Shown: one piece after another, positions 1-6,765 of the stretch
Layout of the letters: each line of letters begins with the position of its first letter
How positions within the stretch are numbered: the stretch's first letter is position 1
Assembly: GCA_948528155.1 (NCBI GenBank)
Contig: CAOSZT010000083.1
Location: 1-10,066, forward strand
DNA length: 10,066 bases
Source: an uncultured Clostridia bacterium
GTDB taxonomy: Bacteria; Bacillota; Clostridia; TANB77; CAG-508
Direction: 5' to 3'
The notes under the pieces: generated by a model
Told to the model about the DNA's origin: nothing
The model's input: only the letters and a program-made list of their open reading frames with translations
Database searches by the model: none
Position numbers and translations under genes: made by a program

Positions 1-54
1 TATGTGTTTCTGAAATCATTTATATTTTAATATTTTTGGCTACTTTACTATTTG

Positions 55-91
55 AAACTTTAAATATTTACATAATTATATTTTAAAGTTT
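55..91. repeat. AU-rich inverted repeat downstream of the M23 peptidase gene
   Basis: AAACTTTAAA at 55-64 is perfectly complementary to TTTAAAGTTT at 82-91, with a 17-base loop. It lies just past the stop of the peptidase gene (minus strand). Only one of the ten pairs is G-C and no T-run follows on the minus strand, so it is at best a weak terminator. I see no gene in 1-96. Confidence 0.3.
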
Positions 92-96
92 TTATA

Positions 97-1062
97 TTAA
101 TTATATAGATAATCTTGTGGATCTACATGCTGTCCATTTACTCTAACCTCTAAGTGTAAATGTGGTCCTGTTGAATTTCCTGTACTTCCAACATCTGCGA
201 TTATATCTCCTGCTTTTACAGTTTGACCAGCTTTTACATACATTTTACTAGTGTGGGCATACCAAGTTTCAACATTATTTCCATGGTCTACTTTAACTAA
301 GTATCCATATGATCCTTTATTTTCTGCAAAGGTTACTGTTCCATCTGCTATTACTTTTATTGGTGTGCCTTTTGTTGCTGCTATATCTAGTCCTGTGTGT
401 GTTGATACTCTTATTCTACTGCTTACTCCATATCTTGATGTTATTGTTCCTGTTATTGGTAATGTAGTTATTTTTATTCCATTTATTTTAGAGATTGGTT
501 CTGTGGTGTCAATATCTAATTTATTTATTATATTTTCTTTTGCTATTTCTATTGTATTTGTGTTAATTTCTTCTATTTCTTTTGTTGTCTTTTTGTTTAC
601 TGTTAGTGTTACTTCATTGTCTGACACTTCTTTTATTTCGTTTACTAATTGATTTGCATTTTCTTGCGAATCAACTTTTTCAATTGTTTGGTTGTTAGAA
701 GCTATTTCATAATATTTATATGTTATTTCTACTTCTTTTTGTAGTGCAATTATGATTTCACTTTCATTATTCTCTTTTGTCTTTTCTACTAGTTTTAACT
801 CATAATCTGGAATTTTAACTAAATTGACTTTATCAATATTTTTTCCTTGATAGTTTTCTATGTTGTTTACAATCTTTTCTGTTAATTCACTTTTGTTTTT
901 TACATATCCAACTTTTTCTCCAGAAATTCTTACTTCATACATTGGCTTATATTTTAATAATAATATCGCGATAATAAAACCAAAAGCAATTAAAGTTATG
1001 TTAAAAAGTTTTAAGGTTTCTTTTGTATAGAATTTTAATTTTCTAATACTAATAAAATCCAC
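97..1062 (-). CDS. Membrane-anchored M23 family peptidoglycan endopeptidase
   Basis: A zinc metallopeptidase of the M23/LytM family, expected to cut peptide cross-links of cell-wall peptidoglycan outside the membrane. Of 321 residues, about 21-36 form one hydrophobic segment after a basic start, so the protein is probably a signal-anchored extracytoplasmic enzyme. Residues about 40-195 are a lysine- and glutamate-rich stalk of the kind common in clostridial M23 proteins. The C-terminal 200-321 is the catalytic domain: HTGLD gives zinc ligands H222 and D226, YAH gives H270, and HLH gives H301 and ligand H303. All the key residues are present, so the enzyme looks active. The GTG start at 1062 directly abuts the Shine-Dalgarno AGGAGA (1063-1068). 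An ATT codon at 1053 has normal 9-base spacing, so the true start may lie there. Family assignment is firm; the physiological role is inferred. Confidence 0.93.
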   Translation of the reverse strand: MDFISIRKLKFYTKETLKLFNITLIAFGFIIAILLLKYKPMYEVRISGEKVGYVKNKSELTEKIVNNIENYQGKNIDKVNLVKIPDYELKLVEKTKENNESEIIIALQKEVEITYKYYEIASNNQTIEKVDSQENANQLVNEIKEVSDNEVTLTVNKKTTKEIEEINTNTIEIAKENIINKLDIDTTEPISKINGIKITTLPITGTITSRYGVSSRIRVSTHTGLDIAATKGTPIKVIADGTVTFAENKGSYGYLVKVDHGNNVETWYAHTSKMYVKAGQTVKAGDIIADVGSTGNSTGPHLHLEVRVNGQHVDPQDYLYN

Positions 1063-1099
1063 TCTCCTTTTTTGTTATATTTTAACGCGATTAATGTTT

Positions 1100-1128
1100 A
1101 TTATACTATATATTCTACTCATTTTCAA
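1100..1128 (-). promoter_or_regulatory. Sigma-A-type promoter of the M23 peptidase gene
   Basis: On the minus strand, TTGAAA (1123-1128) and a perfect TATAAT (1100-1105) are separated by exactly 17 bases. The expected transcription start near 1093 leaves about 30 bases of leader before the Shine-Dalgarno site of the peptidase gene. Confidence 0.75.
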
Positions 1129-1151
1129 ATTATGTATTCATAGTTTAACCA

Positions 1152-1246
1152 TTTTTTCCGATTTTTTCAGTTTTTATTTGGTTATTTTTTCCAATATTGT
1201 ATTTTTTACTCGATTTTTCTTATTTTTTTTCATTTTTACTCTTTTT
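1152..1246. other. Phased T-tracts in the divergent intergenic region
   Basis: The 345-base gap between the peptidase start and the XRE gene holds no supported gene. Runs of 5-8 T on the plus strand are centred near 1155, 1165, 1173, 1188, 1205, 1216, 1227, 1235 and 1244, mostly 9-12 bases apart. A-tracts in phase with the helix are known to bend DNA. The region lies beside the outward-facing promoters of both flanking genes, so curvature could affect either one. A plus-strand reading frame exists here but encodes only phenylalanine/leucine-rich low-complexity sequence. Confidence 0.45.
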
Positions 1247-1348
1247 ATTTATGTCTATTATTTTTTTATATTATTTTTTCTTTTATTTTTTATTTTCTTA
1301 TTTATGTTTCTATATTTACTTATTGGTTTACTTATATTAAAAAGTTTC

Positions 1349-1377
1349 TTCAAAACTTATGAGTTAAATGGTATATT
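1349..1377 (+). promoter_or_regulatory. Probable promoter of the XRE regulator gene
   Basis: TTCAAA (1349-1354) and TATATT (1372-1377) are 17 bases apart, upstream of the XRE gene and its Shine-Dalgarno site. The -35 element matches the consensus at four of six positions. In such AT-rich DNA chance matches are common, so this is tentative. Confidence 0.4.
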
Positions 1378-1407
1378 AATGTTGTAAGATAGGAAGGTGA
1401 TTTTAAA

Positions 1408-1743
1408 ATGGCTATAGATTATAGTGTTATAGGTTCTAGAATTAAACAAGCTAGGCTTGCTAAAAATATGACTCAAGAAGATTTGGCAGATAAAATTGAT
1501 ATTTCTGTTGCTTTTTTGAGTAGAGTTGAAAGAGGTAATTCTCATATTAATTTGAAAAGATTAAATCAATTATGTGGTTTATTAGATGTTTCTGAAGGTT
1601 ATTTATTGAATGGAGCTTCTAGTAGTTCTGAGAATTATTTAGATAAAGAATTTACAGATTTAATTAAAAGTGTTTCTCCTGAAAAACAAAAATTAATATA
1701 TAATGTAGCTAAAGCTATTGTTGATACAGATATAGAAGAATAA
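1408..1743 (+). CDS. XRE family helix-turn-helix transcriptional regulator
   Basis: A 111-residue DNA-binding protein. Residues about 8-66 form a Cro/CI-type helix-turn-helix (HTH_3): RIKQARLAKNMTQEDLA, then an SVAFLSRVERG recognition-helix region and a third helical stretch ending in GYLLNG. The tail (about 70-111) has no recognised ligand or peptidase domain; it is acidic and helical and may serve dimerisation. ATG at 1408 is preceded by AGGAAGGTGA at good spacing. It is the only supported plus-strand gene in the window and ends in a hairpin terminator. Proteins of this size are usually repressors, often of their own promoter, but no operator can be identified here. I see no evidence that it belongs to the mobile element; it lies outside the inferred boundary. 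Confidence 0.9.
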   Translation: MAIDYSVIGSRIKQARLAKNMTQEDLADKIDISVAFLSRVERGNSHINLKRLNQLCGLLDVSEGYLLNGASSSSENYLDKEFTDLIKSVSPEKQKLIYNVAKAIVDTDIEE

Positions 1744-1746
1744 AAT

Positions 1747-1774
1747 AAAAGCTGGATTTAATTCAGCTTTTTTT
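1747..1774. terminator. Bidirectional intrinsic terminator between converging genes
   Basis: AAAAGCTGGAT (1747-1757) pairs with ATTCAGCTTTT (1761-1771) around a TTA loop, with one G-T wobble. T-runs follow on both strands (TTTTTTT on plus, TTTTATTTTA on minus). It sits right after the XRE stop and overlaps the stop of the converging peptidoglycan-binding gene, so it can end both transcripts. Confidence 0.85.
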
Positions 1775-2100
1775 AATTTATTGTTGTATTTGTTGGTCCT
1801 GTTCCTACAACATTTTCTTGTAGTGAACGCCAAGTATTGCAACCTACAATTCCATCTGCCGCTAAACCTCTTGACTTTTGATAGTTTATAACTGCATTTT
1901 GAGTAGCTGATCCAAATATTCCATCTAGCCCTCCTGTTCTATATCCTAGTGTGTTTAAATCATCTTGTGCAATTAGTACATATGTGCTTATACTTCCTCT
2001 TTTTATTTGTGGGAATCCTCCTGTTGGGCATGCTGGTTTTCCGAAATCGTTTATCAAAGTGTACCCATGTAGGAGTTAGTGATTTTGGTTCTTGTGTTAC
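1773..2100 (-). pseudogene. 3' fragment of a peptidoglycan-binding protein gene, cut by the mobile element and frameshifted
   Basis: The last part of a host cell-wall protein. Downstream of 2043 the frame encodes a PG_binding_1 domain (LNTLGY, GIFGSATQNAVINYQ, GLAADGIVGCNTW), which normally anchors an enzyme to peptidoglycan. Read directly, it would need a TTG start at 2057 with no proper Shine-Dalgarno site. If the plus-strand G2043 is removed, the frame continues upstream as TPTWVHFDKRFGKPACPTGG, which reads as natural linker sequence, back to about 2100, where it overlaps the recombinase 3' end. I therefore read it as the C-terminal piece of a longer gene whose 5' part is presumably beyond 10066, carrying an extra base as well. 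The catalytic part is not in the window, so the enzyme type is unknown. Confidence 0.7.
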
Positions 2101-2115
2101 ACATGTTTTCAAAAA
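2054..2115. other. Inferred mobile-element/host junction (attachment-site region)
   Basis: Two unrelated coding signals meet here on the minus strand: the end of the serine recombinase, and a host-like frame leading into the peptidoglycan-binding domain. Large serine recombinases commonly sit at one end of their element beside the attachment site. The recombinase stop (2054-2056) lies inside the host-like sequence, so its last residues may be encoded by target DNA. The crossover dinucleotide cannot be fixed without the other end or an empty site. Confidence 0.4.
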
Positions 2116-3797
2116 CTTTTGAGTCAATTCCTTTAAATTTACTTATATCGAGTTTTTTCGCTGTTTCTAGGAATTCCTTAAAACTAATTCTTAAATGAAC
2201 ATCTATTTTATTATCATATACAACAATCTCTTTTATGATTGATGATAGTATCATTTTCTTCTTTTCTACACTACAATTTTTTAATATTTCTTTCCAATCT
2301 GGAATCATACTTTTAAGTTTCAGCATTTGTTCAAAGTTAATCTCTTTTTCTTCTTTTATTTTTTCTAGTTCCATCTTTTGTTTTTGATATTCCTTTATCT
2401 TTTGTTCATTTTCTTTCATTAAGCTAGATATTAATTCTCTTGAAAAAGTACTTTTACCAGTTATTACATTTATTATTTCTTCTTTTAATACTTCATTTTT
2501 ATTAGAATATTCTTTAATATTTTTTTCTAATTCTTTAATTTGTTTTCCCTCATTATCATTTGTATTTTTATGAATTTTTCTTACATATTCTGATAAATCT
2601 CTTTTTTCTAATAAATCAAAATATTGGTATATTTCATTTAATACTGGTTCTTCTATTGTGTTATTCTTATGACTTTTCTTTTTACAATCACATTTTCTAC
2701 CACTAGAATTATTATTACAAGCATAATAACTATATTTCGTATACCCTTTGTTTCCATCTTCTAGCTTTATTTCTCTTTTAGAACTTCTTGTTGTTAATTT
2801 AGCTCCACATCCACCACAAGTTATGTATCCTGTAAAAAGCATTTCTCCTTTTGTTTGATATTTAAAATGTTCTTTATTTGCTCTCTCACATTGATTGTTT
2901 TTATCTTTCCTTGATTTTTTTATCTTTTGTGCTTTTTCAAATTGCTCTTCTGATATTATTTGAAACTCTGGTATTTTTTCTTTTGAATAAATCCAATCTT
3001 CTACATTGGATACTCTTTTTCGTTTTCCACCACCGATTGGTACACTTGTTTTATGGAAGCACAAATATCCTGTATAAATAGGATTTCTAAGCATATTGTT
3101 TACTGTGCTATAACTCCATTCAAAACCTTTATGAGTTTTATAGCCTTTTTCATTCAAGTATTTTGCTATTCTAATTCCACCATATCCTTCTTCTGTAAAT
3201 AAATTAAATATCTTTTTCACAATTTCCGCTTCTGTTGGTATTATTTCATAATTTTTTCTCTCTACTCCTCTTTTAGTAAAAATTCCTGTTTTAACCATTC
3301 TATAACCATAAGGAGGTACTGATATGATATTGATACCTTGTTCAATCATTTGCTTTTGTTTTGTTCTTACCCTTATTGACGTTTTCTCACTTTCTCCACC
3401 AGATTGCCAATATCTTATATAGTTAATTAGCTTATCTGCTCGTGATTCGAATTTTTGCTGTCCTTCCTGTGTTGACCATATTTCAATACCATGTTCATCA
3501 AACCATTCCACAATGAAAGGAGTTTCGTCATCTCTTCTTCCGAAGTCTATCAAACATAAATACAAGTAGAACATCAAATTCTTTGTTTATTGCATCTGTT
3601 CTTATTTCTTGCAGAACATCTCTATCTTCAAGTTTTTTATTGTATCCTGATACACCTTTTTCAATGTATTCTTTGTCAAATTCCCAGTCAGGCATCATGT
3701 CTATGTATTTCATACATTCTATTCTTTGCATTGGTATATCGTTTTTGTCTAGCTGTTTTACTGTTGATACTCTGTATAGACATCTAACTCTTTTCAT
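2054..3797 (-). pseudogene. Large serine recombinase (site-specific integrase), frameshifted within the catalytic domain
   Basis: Enzyme family that integrates and excises mobile elements through a serine-DNA bond. The first part (start ATG 3797, Shine-Dalgarno AGGAGG) encodes the resolvase-type N-terminus with YRVST, whose S11 is the expected nucleophile. The frame then breaks inside the conserved DRLGR motif: the minus strand reads CTTCGGAAG where CTTGGAAG would continue correctly, so plus-strand G3542 is the extra base. Corrected, the protein would be about 580 residues, a normal length: catalytic domain 1-150, Recombinase domain with PPYGYR and LNEKGYKTHKG near 160-245, a zinc ribbon with CGGC (327-330) and further cysteines near 360-371, a long coiled coil about 420-490, and a C-terminal tail. 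As written neither piece can be active, because S11 and the DRLGR arginines are split. The downstream piece lacks its own credible start. Confidence 0.85.
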
Positions 3798-3948
3798 TGT
3801 CCTCCTCCTTTCTTCATTTTTTAGGTTATCATTTATTTTTTACTTTTAGAAATATGAAAAAGTTTATAATTATCTTAATTTACACATTTGCAATTTTACT
3901 TATATTGTGCTTTTATTACATTTCTTTAAATCCTTATATGTTACTCTT

Positions 3949-4167
3949 TTAATTTTCTAGTTTTAAAATATCTTCAATGTAAAATTTAGTTAATTGTTTT
4001 AAAACATCTGCCATTATATTTGTTTCTTCTTCATCTTCAAAAATTATATTTATTTCTTGATTTTTTTCTTTATCTATTGTTTTTATAATTTTTTGTTGAT
4101 TCTCATTTGTTTCCAATACATATTCTTCTTTGGTATCGATTTCATTTTTTTCCTTCAAATACAACAC
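3949..4167 (-). CDS. Small acidic protein upstream of the recombinase, unknown function
   Basis: I do not recognise this 72-residue (or 69-residue) protein. It is very rich in Glu, Lys, Asn and Ile, with no membrane segment or cysteine. Residues about 1-48 are charged and probably strand- or coil-forming; the end (MADVLKQLTKFYIEDILKL) is a likely amphipathic helix. GTG at 4167 is the longest start, but GAGGTG at 4165-4170 is better spaced for the TTG at 4158, giving a start of MKEKNEID. The gene lies 151 bases upstream of the recombinase on the same strand, where short accessory genes are often found in integrative elements. A role in excision or regulation would be guesswork. Small size and AT-richness leave some doubt that it is coding. 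Confidence 0.55.
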   Translation of the reverse strand: MLYLKEKNEIDTKEEYVLETNENQQKIIKTIDKEKNQEINIIFEDEEETNIMADVLKQLTKFYIEDILKLEN

Positions 4168-4254
4168 CTCTAGTTCAATTTATATTTGAAAAACAAATAA
4201 TAATTACTGTAATAATTTCTATTTTCACGATTTAATATCTTATTTTTCTAATCA

Positions 4255-4375
4255 TCAAACGGCTTTATATGCCCTCAGGAATTTCACCTATCTGAATTAC
4301 CAGACTTATTCTCATTGCGTGGGACGGTTTCTTCTCGCTCGTGCTATGACTAAATAAGAGTTTCTTTAATTGTAT
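4255..4375. ncRNA. Candidate structured RNA in non-coding DNA (unidentified)
   Basis: Inside otherwise very AT-rich intergenic DNA, about 100 bases are clearly richer in G and C and can fold. GGC 4261-4263 pairs with GCC 4271-4273, and TCTG 4291-4294 with CAGA 4301-4304. CTTATT 4305-4310 plus TCAT 4312-4315 pair with ATGA 4346-4349 plus AATAAG 4353-4358, a ten-pair helix with a small internal loop. Within it GCG 4317-4319 can pair with CGC 4336-4338. The helices work on either strand; the minus strand is favoured only because all neighbouring genes are on it. I cannot match it to a known riboswitch, tRNA, tmRNA or intron core. A transposon guide RNA (omega RNA-like), a phage or element large RNA, or a remnant of either are possibilities, not identifications. 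Confidence 0.5.
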
Positions 4376-4404
4376 TTAATGATTCCATATTTAATTTTCA
4401 ATGT

Positions 4405-4697
4405 ACTTTGAGAGAAATTTTTCATTCATAACAGCCATTAGCTTTTTTTAATATGCCACTTTCTGAAAAATATTTTTATCTCTATTTATAACGGCGATTG
4501 AATTAAAAAAAGGTAACGCTTTTTTTGAAATTTTTTCTCCTCTTACTTGTACAGTAATTTTTTACCCCATTTTTAAGGTCATTTTGAAAAAAATTTTTCT
4601 CTCCTACTTGTAAAGCATTTTAGGTATGTGTTTTTTACCCCTTTAGTCAAAATATTTTTATTTTTTGAAAATATCTCTCCTATATGTAAAGTAATTT
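4405..4697 (-). repeat. Degenerate tandem array of five units with about 60-base period
   Basis: Read on the minus strand, five imperfect copies begin near 4697, 4620, 4560, 4500 and 4440, the last four spaced exactly 60 bases. The shared core resembles AAATKCTTTACAAGTAGGAG followed by AGAAAAATTTTTTTC. The first three copies are closest to each other; the last two have drifted (CGTTATAAATAGAGA, TGTTATGAATGAA). Parts of the spacer also recur (GGGGTAAAAAA in two copies). The cores contain AGGAGA, resembling a Shine-Dalgarno site, but no proper reading frame follows any copy. Within 4168-4802 (635 bases without a supported gene) this array lies between the defence-operon terminator and the foldable segment at 4255-4375. 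Function unknown. Confidence 0.6.
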
Positions 4698-4755
4698 AAG
4701 TGGGTATTTCTTGATAGTAAATGAAAATTTTTTAATAACTCTTAAAAATTGGCAC

Positions 4756-4783
4756 AAAAAAACTGTGATTTATAATCACAGTT
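4756..4783 (-). terminator. Intrinsic terminator of the five-gene defence operon
   Basis: A perfect ten-base stem, AACTGTGATT (4761-4770) with AATCACAGTT (4774-4783), and a three-base loop. On the minus strand it is followed by seven T (4762-4756). It begins 20 bases past the stop of the ATPase gene and closes the operon that starts at dpnM. Confidence 0.92.
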
Positions 4784-4802
4784 AATATACTTTTTAAATT
4801 TT

Positions 4803-5933
4803 TTATTTATTTAAAACAAATTCTTCTGCAAGCTTTTTAAAAATAGCATTTTCCATTTTATTTTCTAAAATACGAATATTATCATATCTTTCAGCATTTT
4901 CTATAAACCAATTTTTTATATTTGTATTTTTTATTATAGCTAATTCATCTTGTTTTAATCTTTTAAGAATCTCTTCGTAATATTTATCGATTATTATTAT
5001 CTTTTCCTCACAACTTAGTTCTTGGTATTTAATACAATCACCTATTCTAGAAAACATTGCTGGTCCTAATTTTTCTTTAATTTCTTCCTCACTATTAAAA
5101 TTACTTGTACAAATAAAAACACATCTCTTTACATCTACTTCATAATTTGTATCAACTAATTTACCTTCATCAAACATTTCATAAAATGCATTATAAAAAA
5201 TTGGATTAACTTTATCAAATTCATCTATGAGTACTATATTAGTTTCTCTACTTTGTAAATCTTTTGCAAAACTACTTCTAGAATGTTCTCCGCCAAAAAC
5301 ATAATTATAAGCTTCTTGACTTTGCATCATGGAAAACTGTATTCTTAATAACTCTCCACCTAATGATTGACTTATGCTCTTAGCTGTTTCAGTTTTCCCT
5401 ACACCTGATGGACCATACAATAATAATACAATTGGTTTATTATTTTGTTTAGCAATCAATTTATATAAAGAAGAAATAATTTCTTGTTTACAATATTCTT
5501 GTCCTATTATGTTATTATTCATTACCTTATATATGTTACTTAATTTTTTTCTATCTATTTTTTCATATTTAGAATATTTATATTCAATAATATCTGAATA
5601 TTCTGATCTCAATGATTCTAAAACTCTTTTTGGAGGATTATGCACAAATAAATTTTCAACATTACTATTTAAAGTAATTATATTTACAAAATTACTAATA
5701 GCATGTTCTAACACACTAGCATAATCATCAGCTCTAACAATACAATTTTTTATATTTCTTTTTTGGGCAATCCAACTATCACTACTTGCAGAATCATTTT
5801 GTCTTATTTGTTTATTATAATATTGAATTAATTCCATAAAAGTAACTATATTTTCATTTTTGTTAATTTGAGAAATAACCAATTTTTCAAAATCTTTTTT
5901 TGAACCCTTAAAAATTATAATTCTATTAATCAT
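4803..5933 (-). CDS. dolB: ClpB-like AAA+ ATPase, probable DolB of a Dodola-type defence system
   Basis: A 376-residue AAA+ ATPase related to the second ATPase ring of ClpA/ClpB (AAA_2). Walker A GPSGVGKT is at 174-181, Walker B IVLIDEFDK at 233-241, sensor 1 CTSN at 275-278, a likely arginine finger in FSRIGD (R296), and a sensor-2-like arginine at 354. IIGQE at 142-146 is the usual start of the module. Residues 1-135 match no domain I know and may bind the partner or substrate. There is only one ATPase module and no Clp N-domain, so this is not the general chaperone ClpB. Its ATG overlaps the stop of the preceding gene by 8 bases (ATGATTAA), with AGGAG nine bases upstream, so the two are translationally coupled. 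A DUF6414 protein with a ClpB-like ATPase is, as I recall, the composition of Dodola, a two-gene antiphage system first tested from Bacillus. AAA+ assignment is firm; the Dodola assignment rests on pairing and memory. Confidence 0.8.
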   Translation of the reverse strand: MINRIIIFKGSKKDFEKLVISQINKNENIVTFMELIQYYNKQIRQNDSASSDSWIAQKRNIKNCIVRADDYASVLEHAISNFVNIITLNSNVENLFVHNPPKRVLESLRSEYSDIIEYKYSKYEKIDRKKLSNIYKVMNNNIIGQEYCKQEIISSLYKLIAKQNNKPIVLLLYGPSGVGKTETAKSISQSLGGELLRIQFSMMQSQEAYNYVFGGEHSRSSFAKDLQSRETNIVLIDEFDKVNPIFYNAFYEMFDEGKLVDTNYEVDVKRCVFICTSNFNSEEEIKEKLGPAMFSRIGDCIKYQELSCEEKIIIIDKYYEEILKRLKQDELAIIKNTNIKNWFIENAERYDNIRILENKMENAIFKKLAEEFVLNK

Positions 5934-6729
5934 CTTTCTCTACTCCTGCCAATAATACATCATATACATATAATTCTTTTTTCTTATCATCATTCTTTTC
6001 TGTTTCACTTTTTTCTATATATGATGGATTATCTTTACCAATAGTTATTTTTTCATCTAAATTTAATTCATTATTAATATTCAATTTTTCTAAAGTTGTT
6101 GTTCCTACTTTTATTGCATATATACTCAAATTCATTTTCAATAAATCTGATATTTTATAATTATTTTTAAATGCATTAATATTAAATCTTAAAACTACTT
6201 TCTCGTTATCTTTTTCCCCTATAAATTCAAAATATCCTTTTCCTGATTTCACAGAATTATCAATCTTATCTATAAAAAGATCAAATTCACCTGCTTTAAC
6301 ACCACTACTTTTCCCTAGCATTGTCATATATGGAGATATCATAACTATATATGACAATGAATCCTTTTCTACTGATATCTTGTAATCTTTGAACTTTTTA
6401 ATATAATTATTTTCTTTTGATATTAAATTAATAAAATCAGTTAAGATTGTATTTTTTAATATATTTTTTGCTATATTTTTAGTATTCAATGAAGTTCCTA
6501 TATCCAAGTTTGCTTCTATTTTACTTTCTAATCCAAGTAATGATTTGAATATTCCAGAAATTCCTGCTGATGCAGAAGCCTTTGTATTAGCATCTAAATT
6601 AGCTTTTGCATCATTTAATAATTCTGTAGTTTTTTCCAATTCTCCACCTTCAACTATTTGTACATAATCTGTTACAGATTCTTCATCAAAATATATTATC
6701 TTTTGAATCTTTTTATTTTCTTCTTTCAT
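5926..6729 (-). CDS. dolA: DUF6414-like protein, probable DolA of a Dodola-type defence system
   Basis: A 267-residue soluble protein with no signal peptide or membrane segment. The N-terminus has IIYFDEESVTDYVQI (11-25), resembling the opening strand and helix of DUF6414 proteins as I remember them. Residues 40-75 are a small-residue, alanine/serine-rich stretch, 85-115 a predicted helical segment, 115-235 mixed alpha/beta, 240-252 a charged linker, and YVYDVLLAGV closes the fold. No nuclease or nucleotide-binding motif is visible. It follows the DpnII endonuclease gene by 36 bases, with AAAGGA upstream of the ATG, and overlaps the ATPase gene by 8 bases. In Dodola this family partners the ClpB-like protein; the mechanism is, to my knowledge, unresolved. 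The call depends mostly on the partner and on the opening motif. Confidence 0.65.
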   Translation of the reverse strand: MKEENKKIQKIIYFDEESVTDYVQIVEGGELEKTTELLNDAKANLDANTKASASAGISGIFKSLLGLESKIEANLDIGTSLNTKNIAKNILKNTILTDFINLISKENNYIKKFKDYKISVEKDSLSYIVMISPYMTMLGKSSGVKAGEFDLFIDKIDNSVKSGKGYFEFIGEKDNEKVVLRFNINAFKNNYKISDLLKMNLSIYAIKVGTTTLEKLNINNELNLDEKITIGKDNPSYIEKSETEKNDDKKKELYVYDVLLAGVEKDD

Positions 6730-6765
6730 TATTCTCTATTTCCTTTATAAATCTAATATATATTT

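Noticed and set aside
251..652. Plus-strand reading frame opposite the M23 catalytic domain
   Set aside because: It is the complement of a well-supported gene with intact zinc-binding motifs.
1094..1387. Plus-strand 97-residue hydrophobic reading frame
   Set aside because: It is made of T-run translation (Phe, Leu, Ile), has no ribosome binding site and no recognisable domain, and coincides with the phased T-tract region.
3583..3849. Plus-strand reading frames opposite the recombinase N-terminus
   Set aside because: They are antisense to the conserved YRVST catalytic region and have no ribosome binding site.
4255..4375. Cyclic-di-GMP riboswitch, T-box, tmRNA or group II intron domain V
   Set aside because: Short similarities such as GGGACG exist, but the defining conserved cores of these RNAs are absent on both strands.
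4405..4697. CRISPR array
   Set aside because: Units are imperfect over their whole length, no spacers of uniform size lie between identical repeats, and there are no cas genes.
4405..4697. Type III toxin-antitoxin RNA repeats
   Set aside because: Tandem repeats fit, but no ToxN-like toxin gene follows; the next protein is a small acidic one of unknown type, 240 bases away.
5374..5724. Plus-strand reading frame opposite the AAA+ ATPase
   Set aside because: It is antisense to the ATPase gene, including its Walker A region.
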